This document shows, one piece after another, positions 1 to 7,406 of a DNA stretch of 60,071 bases (position 1 is its first letter; each line of letters begins with the position of its first letter). The stretch spans positions 1 through 60,071 of the forward strand of contig JAIKZI010000024.1 of NCBI GenBank assembly GCA_024682375.1, read 5' to 3'. Under the pieces are notes generated by a model. That model worked only from the letters and a program-made list of their open reading frames with translations, was not told the origin of the DNA and searched no databases. Source of the DNA: Lachnospiraceae bacterium (GTDB lineage Bacteria > Bacillota > Clostridia > Lachnospirales > Lachnospiraceae). A program made the position numbers and the translations under genes.

Positions 1-1
1 T

Positions 2-259
2 CCGTCTGTGTTTAACCTATTGGCTTCTCCGACAGATGAAGCTAACAGAAATAATATCGCAGTTATACTGGATTCAGCGGTACGAAATATGAAAGATGCT
101 GAGAAGAATTACGAAGGAGATAAGCAATATCTAAAATTTGGAGTAATGATTGATGAGCATCATAAAGTTACGTATCATGCTAATTATGATGGCTGTGAGA
201 ATAAGGATGGAATTAGTGCAAATAGCGCTGATGAGCTGCTTAGGATGTTAGAAGAATAA
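2..259 (+). CDS. C-terminal part of an unidentified protein (5' end outside window)
   Basis: The reading frame is open from base 2, so this is probably the last 85 codons of a longer gene. A GTG at 8 could serve as a start, but no ribosome site is visible in the few bases before it. The visible part is hydrophilic and mixed alpha/beta, with no membrane segment and no motif I recognise. It ends in an acidic ELLRMLEE tail. It is followed by a strong hairpin terminator at 341-383. It lies on the far side of a tRNA-Leu gene and a broken tRNA fragment, which would fit the edge of an integrated element, though nothing in the peptide proves that. Function unknown. Confidence 0.5.
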   Translation, partial: PSVFNLLASPTDEANRNNIAVILDSAVRNMKDAEKNYEGDKQYLKFGVMIDEHHKVTYHANYDGCENKDGISANSADELLRMLEE

Positions 260-310
260 GGTGATATTGGATATCCCAAAAAATAAGATGAGTACCGATG
301 GGACTTGATT

Positions 311-333
311 CTCGCCAGACGCTTCGCGCTGGC
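311..333. repeat. GC-rich small hairpin inside the split tRNA-like region
   Basis: GCCAG pairs with CTGGC and CGC with GCG around a TTC loop, with one bulged A. It is much richer in GC than its surroundings. It lies between the two halves of the broken tRNA T-arm copy (297-308 and 384-397). Confidence 0.45.
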
Positions 334-340
334 TCGGTCG

Positions 341-383
341 GTTCGAAAAAAATAAGGTCCACTGGACCTTATTTTTTTCGAAC
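341..383. terminator. Perfect hairpin with A7/T7 flanks, bidirectional terminator
   Basis: The arms 341-361 and 363-383 are exact reverse complements (21 bp) around one central base. The inner stem AATAAGGTCCA is followed by T7 in either direction, so it can stop transcription from both sides. It would terminate the partial gene ending at 259. Its outer ends, gttcga and tcgaac, look like tRNA T-loop sequence. Confidence 0.75.
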
Positions 384-439
384 CCCACACGATATTGTGT
401 AATATCTTTGAAAGAGTTCAAGCCCCAGCTACGTATAAT

Positions 440-474
440 AAAAGAAGCAGATAGCTTAGCTATCTGCTTCTTTT
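440..474 (-). terminator. Terminator of tRNA-Leu(CAG)
   Basis: A 16 bp perfect stem (AAAAGAAGCAGATAGC and its complement) has a 3 nt loop and sits directly downstream of the minus-strand tRNA. On that strand the stem ends in CTTCTTTTATTAT. Pairing can extend outwards to 435-479. Confidence 0.8.
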
Positions 475-478
475 ATTA

Positions 479-561
479 TGCAGGAGATGGGACTTGAACC
501 CACACGATATTGCTATCACTAGCACCTGAAGCTAGCGCGTCTGCCATTCCGCCACTCCTGC
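479..561 (-). tRNA. tRNA-Leu (anticodon CAG)
   Basis: On the minus strand the 7 bp acceptor stem is GCAGGAG/CTCCTGC with discriminator A at 479. The D-arm region is TGGCGGAATGGCAGACGCG. The anticodon stem CTAGC/GCTAG encloses loop TTCAGGT, giving anticodon CAG, which reads CUG. A long variable arm, as in class II tRNAs, precedes the T-arm GTGGGTTCAAGTCCCAT. The 3' CCA is not encoded. A very good promoter lies just upstream and a hairpin terminator just downstream, so it is a single-gene unit. Confidence 0.96.
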
Positions 562-572
562 GAACATGAATA

Positions 573-601
573 ATCTTATCTGTTTTGGGCCTGGCAGTCA
601 A
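573..601 (-). promoter_or_regulatory. Promoter of tRNA-Leu(CAG)
   Basis: On the minus strand TTGACT (-35, 596-601) and TAAGAT (-10, 573-578) are 17 nt apart. The -10 ends 11 nt before the tRNA 5' end at 561. Confidence 0.85.
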
Positions 602-655
602 GAAGAAGGGAGTTGTTAGACAATATTCTTAATATTAACTTTATATAGTTATAGT

Positions 656-684
656 TGACAGAAAACTAGTATAGGCGTAGTATA
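656..684 (+). promoter_or_regulatory. Candidate promoter for the surface cluster
   Basis: TTGACA at 656-661 and TAGTAT at 679-684 are separated by 17 nt. They lie 38 bases before the ATG of the ligase-like gene. The -35 is perfect and the -10 matches 4 of 6. Confidence 0.55.
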
Positions 685-721
685 ACAACAGACGGCTAAA
701 CTGATCATTGAAAGGATTGGT

Positions 722-2407
722 ATGGCGAATATAAATATGCTTAAAAAGAGCGGAATGCTAGGATATCTGCTGCTTTTTTCCTTGATTTTAGGCGGATTGA
801 GGGATGGGTGGTTTGTGTTTCCGTTTGGAGTGTTACTTTTAGTAATACTTTTTTTGCGTTGTTTTTCGTATAGGGATTTGTGTTTTAATAGAAAATTGAA
901 TATTGGAATTGGGATATTTGCCGTATTTGCAGTTCTATCTGTATTTACGGGGGTGTCTAGTCAAGATGCTATAGTTGGTACCTTGAAATTCATGGTATTT
1001 GTAGTCTTTTTGACATTGCTTTTGCAGACTTCGAAAGAGGAGAAGGATGTTGTATTTGAGTTGATTCCATATTTTGGGATGCTGGTATTGGTATTATCTG
1101 CATTACTTTCTTTACTACCTTATTTTCATAATATCATTATCAATAAAGCAGGCAGGCTTTCGGGAACCTTTGGCTACGCCAATACTTTTTCGATGCTTTT
1201 GTTTGTTTCACTAGTTATTTTCATGGAGTTTACTTCTTCAGATTCTAAGAACACTTTTAATAACTCGATGGGTTATTTACTGTTGGGATTTGGAATTTTA
1301 TGGACTGGAAGTAGATCTACTATTATTCTCACAGTTATTTATTTGTTGGTACATATGTTTTTAGGAAAAAATAAGAACATAGTAATGTATCTTATTTTTC
1401 TGTTTTTCGTTTTAGCTATTGTTTTATATTTCTTTTTTACTGGTAGTACTAGCGGTTTTGGAAGAATTTTTTCCGTCTTCTCTAATAGTTCTACTCTGGT
1501 TGGAAGAGAAATCTACAATATAGATGGATTTGAACAATTAGTTCGTCATCCATTTGGAATGGGATATTTGGGATGGTTTTTCGAGCAGGGAGCGGTTCAG
1601 TCAGCTCCATATGTGACAAAGGTTGTCCATAATAGTTTTTTACAGATTGGACTGGACTTTGGCATAGTGCCGATGATTTTGGCAATTGTCGCAGCTGTAT
1701 TTATGGTTAGATATTCTAAGACGGAATATCGTTTAGCTTTGATTTTTGTAATGGTTCATTTCGCATTTGATCTGGACTCGGAATTCTTAGGATATATGTT
1801 TATTATCCTATTGCTTGTTGATTGGGACAGGATTCAACTAGTTAAAGCTGAGCCGAATTTTAGGTTTGTTGGTATTCTTTCCACAACTTTAATTGGAATA
1901 CTTTTTGTATGGCAGAGTTTGTTTTGGATTCTAGCTGGTACTAATAATAGTAAGCTTGCTTTAAGGCTAAGTCCGGATAATGTTCTTGTAGAAAACGCTT
2001 ATATGGTTGGACTTAAGGATATAGATGAGGCAAGTTTACATGCTAAGAATATAAAAAGAATAGTTCCAAACTTTGGAGTTCCTTATGATATTTTAGCGAT
2101 GAAGTATTTTAAGGATGGAGATTATTTGAAGATGTCGGAAGAGGGACTTTTGGCATGCAAGTATCAGAAGTACGATATGGAAGTTTTTGATCATTATGTA
2201 CTGATGCAGGAACAGGCGCTTATGTCTTCTGGTGATGAGAGTGTGAGAGATAAAATTTTAAAAGATCTTCAAAGTGGAGTTGATTATTTATATAAAGTAA
2301 AAGACAGCACCAATCCACTTTCGTATAAGACTGTAGATGCACCGAGCTTCGTTTTATCTTATAACACGAAGTCGATTTTAGATAAATATGGTATTGAGCA
2401 TCAATAA
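722..2407 (+). CDS. O-antigen-ligase-like (Wzy/WaaL type) membrane protein
   Basis: A 561-residue polytopic membrane protein. About ten to twelve hydrophobic segments span residues 10-410, and a soluble tail of about 140 residues follows. The stretch GRLSGTFGYANTF (residues 144-156) and the following small-polar GSRST element resemble the O-antigen ligase/polymerase family, which moves or polymerises lipid-linked glycans on the outer face of the membrane. The soluble tail looks helical and could be a repeat-type domain, as in other Firmicutes members. The sortase gene begins 12 bases downstream and an LCP glycopolymer transferase follows, so a role in a surface polysaccharide is likely. Which glycan is not visible. 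The ATG at 722 has an AAAGGA-type ribosome site. Confidence 0.75.
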   Translation: MANINMLKKSGMLGYLLLFSLILGGLRDGWFVFPFGVLLLVILFLRCFSYRDLCFNRKLNIGIGIFAVFAVLSVFTGVSSQDAIVGTLKFMVFVVFLTLLLQTSKEEKDVVFELIPYFGMLVLVLSALLSLLPYFHNIIINKAGRLSGTFGYANTFSMLLFVSLVIFMEFTSSDSKNTFNNSMGYLLLGFGILWTGSRSTIILTVIYLLVHMFLGKNKNIVMYLIFLFFVLAIVLYFFFTGSTSGFGRIFSVFSNSSTLVGREIYNIDGFEQLVRHPFGMGYLGWFFEQGAVQSAPYVTKVVHNSFLQIGLDFGIVPMILAIVAAVFMVRYSKTEYRLALIFVMVHFAFDLDSEFLGYMFIILLLVDWDRIQLVKAEPNFRFVGILSTTLIGILFVWQSLFWILAGTNNSKLALRLSPDNVLVENAYMVGLKDIDEASLHAKNIKRIVPNFGVPYDILAMKYFKDGDYLKMSEEGLLACKYQKYDMEVFDHYVLMQEQALMSSGDESVRDKILKDLQSGVDYLYKVKDSTNPLSYKTVDAPSFVLSYNTKSILDKYGIEHQ

Positions 2408-2419
2408 AGGGGCTAAATT

Positions 2420-3175
2420 ATGCAGAAAAAACAGATCGGTTTAATAGCATTCGTTTCAGTAATGGTTGTTCTTCTGGTGATTCTGGTTGTGAAGTTATTT
2501 CATGACAGTGATAAACAGAAGATGTACACCGAGGTAGCAGAAGAGGTAAAGGTTTCCAAGAAAGTGAAGAAGAATCAGCACGAAGTGGATTTTTCAAAGC
2601 TGAAGAAAGAAAATAGTGATATTTTTGCCTGGATAAAAGTTGATGGAATGAAAATTGATTATCCGGTTCTTATGAGTAGTGGTGATAAAGATACTGATTA
2701 TTATCTTCTTCATAATCTGGATCATTCTGATGGCAGACCTGGTTGTCTATATGTTCAGAAGGAGCAGGCTAGAGATTTTTCAAATACTAATACAATTATT
2801 TATGGACATAACATGTATAACAATGGAACGATGTTCAATCCATTGATTCAGATGCAGGATGAAGCTTTTTTCAATGAGCATACTAAATTTACAATTGAGA
2901 CAGAAACGCAGAGATTGACATATAAAATATGGGCTGCTGTACAGTTTAGTGATGACCATCTTTTGTATAAATACGATTTTCAGACAGATGTTGGAAAGAA
3001 CCAGTTTATTTCAGCTATTACGTCAGTTCGTGATATGTACTCACATGTCAATCCGGATGTGAAAGTGGATGAGACAAGCAAGCTTGTAACACTTTCTACA
3101 TGTATGACAAAAGACAGCACACATCGTTATTTGGTAATCGGCGTTTTGGATAAGACTGTTGATTTAGAGGATTAG
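2420..3175 (+). CDS. srtB: Class B sortase
   Basis: 251 residues with an N-terminal membrane anchor (about 6-27) and an extracellular catalytic domain. The triad is visible: His130 in IIYGHNMYNNG, Cys228 in TLSTC and Arg236 in HRYLVIG. Sortases cleave a C-terminal sorting motif between Thr and Gly and join the protein to the peptidoglycan cross-bridge. The domain layout and TLSTC context fit class B. In clostridia this class is known to accept SPKTG/PPKTG motifs rather than LPXTG. Two proteins here end in SPKTG plus a hydrophobic tail (4247-4903 and 18639-20567), so they are its likely substrates. It sits between the ligase-like gene and the LCP gene with 12 and 2 bases of spacing, clearly one operon. 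Confidence 0.93.
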   Translation: MQKKQIGLIAFVSVMVVLLVILVVKLFHDSDKQKMYTEVAEEVKVSKKVKKNQHEVDFSKLKKENSDIFAWIKVDGMKIDYPVLMSSGDKDTDYYLLHNLDHSDGRPGCLYVQKEQARDFSNTNTIIYGHNMYNNGTMFNPLIQMQDEAFFNEHTKFTIETETQRLTYKIWAAVQFSDDHLLYKYDFQTDVGKNQFISAITSVRDMYSHVNPDVKVDETSKLVTLSTCMTKDSTHRYLVIGVLDKTVDLED

Positions 3176-3177
3176 GT

Positions 3178-4167
3178 ATGAAGAAGAAATTATCTATATA
3201 CCATATAGGTGATATAGTAGTCGTTCTATTGATGGTGGTTCTGGTTTGCTTCGTTGGATATCGGATCATAAATAAGCATTTGATTTATGCCAAAGATAAC
3301 GACGAAAAGGATATGGTTACCTATCAGGGACATAAATACGCATACAATGAAGATTTGTATACGGTTTTATTTATGGGACTGGATTCGCGAGATATGAACG
3401 ATGCACCAGCCTATGACAATGTAAAAAATGCTGGTGTTCAGTCGGATACTTTGATTCTTTTTATATTAAATACTAAGGAAAAAAGTTTGAAGGTCCTTCC
3501 TATAAGCAGAGATACTATTACTTCGATAGATATTTATGATTTCGGTGGAAATCGAAGCGGAACTTCGAAGGCGCAGATAACTTTGCAATATGCTTACGCA
3601 GGTGGTGGGAAGAAAAGCGCTGAGGCAACGTGTAAGGCAGTCTCGAATCTTTTGTACGGAGTTAAAGTTGATAGGTATTGCGCATTGGATTTGAATTCTA
3701 TTTCAAAACTAAATGATGCAATAGGCGGTGTGACTGTAGATGTAATCGAAACTTTGGATGAAGAATTAGTAGAAGGAAAGAGAGTCACACTTCACGGTGA
3801 ACAGGCAGAAACCTATGTAAGAAATAGATTTCATGATAAATCTGGCGGGAATGATTATAGAATGGAACGTCAGAAACAGTACTTTAGAGAGTATGTAAAA
3901 ACTTTTATTAAAAAGATGAAGGCAGACATAACGCTGCCGTTGGATGTTTTTTCCTCAATAAGTGATGACATGAATACCAACATAAAAACATCTGAGTTTG
4001 TGAAACTGGTCTCTACTTTTATAAAGTGTGACCTGTCGGATGATGTGTATTTGTCGGAACCGGGTGAGAACGTGTTTAATGAGACAACGAGTCACGATGA
4101 ATTCATAGTAGATGATAAAGCTATGTTTGATCTAGTTTTAAAGACTTTTTATAAGAAAGTAGATTGA
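3178..4167 (+). CDS. LCP (LytR-CpsA-Psr) family glycopolymer transferase
   Basis: 329 residues with one N-terminal membrane segment (about 12-31) and an extracellular LCP domain. Family landmarks are visible: LFMGLDSRD, SDTLILF, PISRDT and the Arg-rich YVRNRFHDKSGGNDYRMERQ block, which binds the polyprenyl pyrophosphate head group. LCP enzymes transfer teichoic acid or capsule-like polymers from lipid carrier to peptidoglycan. The start lies 2 bases after the sortase stop and the two are surely co-transcribed. Together with the ligase-like protein this suggests assembly and attachment of a surface glycan beside sortase-anchored protein. The exact polymer cannot be told from sequence. Confidence 0.9.
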   Translation: MKKKLSIYHIGDIVVVLLMVVLVCFVGYRIINKHLIYAKDNDEKDMVTYQGHKYAYNEDLYTVLFMGLDSRDMNDAPAYDNVKNAGVQSDTLILFILNTKEKSLKVLPISRDTITSIDIYDFGGNRSGTSKAQITLQYAYAGGGKKSAEATCKAVSNLLYGVKVDRYCALDLNSISKLNDAIGGVTVDVIETLDEELVEGKRVTLHGEQAETYVRNRFHDKSGGNDYRMERQKQYFREYVKTFIKKMKADITLPLDVFSSISDDMNTNIKTSEFVKLVSTFIKCDLSDDVYLSEPGENVFNETTSHDEFIVDDKAMFDLVLKTFYKKVD

Positions 4168-4246
4168 TCATCTCATTAAACTAGTATTAACCCTTATTAG
4201 GGAGTTAATATACCACACAAAGGCCTTTTAAAAGGAGGAAGTTATA

Positions 4247-4903
4247 GTGAAGAAATTTCTATCAGGAGTGTTAGCACTCGCATTAGTATTTACACTTGCT
4301 GTTCCAGTACTCGCAGCAGAAAACGTTTCATCAGTAGATACAAGTACTGCAAATACGTCAACTGTTACAAATCTTTATGTAGCTAGTAAAGCAGACTATG
4401 ATCAGGTATTTGGTGCAGGCGCTTATGATAAGTTGATTGCATCAAATACAACAAAAGTAGCAAATGTTGTAAAAGAAAAAGCTGCTGATATCAAGAATTT
4501 CCTTGAAAATGCAAAAATCGATACATCAAAGAAAACTATCGCTAAGACAGCTACAAAGGTCTTCGATTTAGAGGGACCTGGATTGGTAGCAGGTGATGTA
4601 ACAACAGAGTGGAAGATCGAAAAAGGATCATTCTCTGATGCTTCACTTGGTGATGGTCAGTATGTAGTAGTTCATGTTAAAGATGATGGAACTGCCGAAT
4701 ATCAGATCGTAACAACAAAGAATGGTGTAGTTCAGGAAGAACTTGTATTCCATGGTGCTTCACCAGTTGCTTTCTACGCAGTAGTAGATAACACAGAAGC
4801 AAAGGCTAAGTCCCCTAAGACTGGTGATGCTTCAATGGCACTTATCATTCTTGCAATTGCTGGTGCAGGAGTTGTAGTTGCTTCAAAGAAGAAAATTGCA
4901 TAA
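4247..4903 (+). CDS. Secreted surface protein with SPKTG sorting signal
   Basis: 218 residues. A classic signal peptide (MKKFLSGVLALALVFTLAVP, cleavage near VLAAE) leads into a domain of about 160 residues that I do not recognise. The C-terminus is a sorting signal: SPKTG at 189-193, a hydrophobic stretch and a KKKIA positive tail. The start is GTG at 4247 with an excellent AAAGGAGG site 8 bases upstream, which points to high expression. Its position directly after the sortase and LCP genes makes it the natural substrate of the class B sortase. Its middle part is Lys/Asp/Val-rich and resembles small anchored proteins of gut Clostridia. Ligand unknown. Confidence 0.85.
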   Translation: MKKFLSGVLALALVFTLAVPVLAAENVSSVDTSTANTSTVTNLYVASKADYDQVFGAGAYDKLIASNTTKVANVVKEKAADIKNFLENAKIDTSKKTIAKTATKVFDLEGPGLVAGDVTTEWKIEKGSFSDASLGDGQYVVVHVKDDGTAEYQIVTTKNGVVQEELVFHGASPVAFYAVVDNTEAKAKSPKTGDASMALIILAIAGAGVVVASKKKIA

Positions 4904-4950
4904 TATATTTTTTATTATCTAATTATTACAATTTGTGTGGTTTCAAATCC

Positions 4951-4990
4951 TACTCCCAGGCATCTAAGGATAGTGTCTGGGAGTAATTTT
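4951..4990 (+). terminator. Terminator after the SPKTG protein gene
   Basis: TACTCCCAGGCA (4951-4962) pairs with TGTCTGGGAGTA (4974-4985) with one mismatch around an 11 nt loop, followed by ATTTTATG. Confidence 0.7.
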
Positions 4991-5042
4991 ATGTTATTCT
5001 ATTTATAGTAAGTTAAATAGATAAATTTTTGAGGAATTTTTT

Positions 5043-5678
5043 ATGAGAACGAGAGAAGAAGCTATAGAATATGGTTTATCATTCCCATATGTATATTTGG
5101 ATACTCCATTTAAAGATACAAACTGGAAGTTAGTTAGATTTAAAGGGAATAACAAAGCTTTTCTTTGGACATATGAAAAAGATGGTTATGTAAATCTAAA
5201 TGTGAAAGTGGATCCGATGAAAGCTTGGGTTCTTAGAGATATGTATGAATCAGTCATCCCAGGATATCATCAGAATAAAGAACATTGGAACACGATTATT
5301 CTAGATGGAAGTATTCCTGATGAAGAAATCAAAAACATGATAGCAGAAAGTTATGATTTGATTTCAGATTCGCCTGCAAAAAGAATATATGAAGCGGTAA
5401 AGAAGATTCCTAAAGGAAGAGTCGCTACATATCAGCAGGTTGCAGCTCTTGCAGGTAATGAAAAGATGTCTAGAGCAGTTGGAAACGCTCTTCATAAGAA
5501 TCCAGATCCGGATAATATTCCATGTTTTAGAGTAGTGAATGCAAAAGGCGAGTTGGCAAAGGGTTTTGCTTTCGGTGGACTAGATTCTCAGGCGTCTCTT
5601 TTGGAAGCAGAGGGAATAGAAGTTATTGATGGTAAGGTAGATCTTTTGAGATATCAATGGAATGTGAAAAAAATATAA
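5043..5678 (+). CDS. Fusion of a MmcQ/YjbR-like domain with an MGMT DNA-binding domain
   Basis: 211 residues. Residues 1-105 look like a MmcQ/YjbR (CyaY-like fold) domain, with the pattern PFKDTNWKLVRFKGNNKAF and later VIPGYHQNKEHW. Residues 110-205 are the C-terminal domain of O6-alkylguanine-DNA alkyltransferases: a helix-turn-helix around GRVATYQQVAALAG and an active-site loop IPCFRVVNAKGEL. The acceptor Cys161 is present, but the usual PCHRV histidine is Phe162. That His normally activates the cysteine, so repair activity may be weak, or the protein may mainly bind alkylated DNA like ATL proteins, which have Trp in place of Cys. The gene stands alone, ending 48 bases before the tRNA 5' end. 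Confidence 0.85.
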   Translation: MRTREEAIEYGLSFPYVYLDTPFKDTNWKLVRFKGNNKAFLWTYEKDGYVNLNVKVDPMKAWVLRDMYESVIPGYHQNKEHWNTIILDGSIPDEEIKNMIAESYDLISDSPAKRIYEAVKKIPKGRVATYQQVAALAGNEKMSRAVGNALHKNPDPDNIPCFRVVNAKGELAKGFAFGGLDSQASLLEAEGIEVIDGKVDLLRYQWNVKKI

Positions 5679-5686
5679 ATTTCTTG

Positions 5687-5715
5687 TTGACTTCTCCAAC
5701 TAAACCGTATACAAT
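5687..5715 (+). promoter_or_regulatory. Promoter of tRNA-Leu(AAG)
   Basis: TTGACT (5687-5692), a 17 nt spacer, then TACAAT (5710-5715), with the tRNA starting 12 bases later. The -35 begins 8 bases after the preceding stop codon. Confidence 0.88.
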
Positions 5716-5726
5716 AATACCTGTTC

Positions 5727-5811
5727 GCGGAAGTGTCGGAACTGGCAGACGAGCAAGACTAAGGATCTTGTGTTCATTGCGAACGTGTGGGTTCAAGTCC
5801 CATCTTCCGCA
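5727..5811 (+). tRNA. tRNA-Leu (anticodon AAG)
   Basis: Acceptor stem GCGGAAG/CTTCCGC with discriminator A at 5811. The anticodon stem CAAGA/TCTTG holds loop CTAAGGA, so the anticodon is AAG, reading CUU. The long variable arm (TGTTCATTGCGAACG) and T-arm GTGGGTTCAAGTCCCAT are typical of class II leucine tRNA. CCA is not encoded. Adenosine at wobble position 34 is unusual in bacteria outside tRNA-Arg(ACG). If a TadA-type deaminase accepts it, it would become inosine and read CUU, CUC and CUA. Confidence 0.95.
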
Positions 5812-5820
5812 TTATTAACT

Positions 5821-5851
5821 AAGAACTAGGATGCATCCTAGTTCTTTTTTT
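5821..5851 (+). terminator. Terminator of tRNA-Leu(AAG)
   Basis: The palindrome AAGAACTAGGAT/ATCCTAGTTCTT (5821-5846) runs into a T-tract ending at 5851. Confidence 0.88.
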
Positions 5852-5953
5852 ATTTCCACCTCACCCCATCTTCCTAATACCTACAGACGAAACATACCCA
5901 CTATATCAATCTTATATAACACTTCCAGAAAACTTTGATATATAATTATCTAG

Positions 5954-7321
<1,368 letters not shown>

Positions 7322-7341
7322 AAGAAATAATTTTTATAATA

Positions 7342-7380
7342 AAAGAATCGACCGTGATTTCTCACGGTCGATTCTTTTTG
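7342..7380. terminator. Bidirectional terminator between gdhA and the chemoreceptor
   Basis: AAAGAATCGACCGTGA and TCACGGTCGATTCTTT form a 16 bp perfect stem with a 4 nt loop and a T-run after it. The A-run on the left serves the opposite strand, where the convergent chemoreceptor gene ends at 7407. Confidence 0.88.
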
Positions 7381-7406
7381 TTATATAGGTGGAGGTAAAT
7401 GAATTA

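Noticed and set aside
184-390. Minus-strand open frame of 68 codons over the hairpin region
   Set aside because: It runs through the perfect palindrome and the GC-rich hairpin, has no ribosome site, and its composition reflects the repeats. Not a gene.
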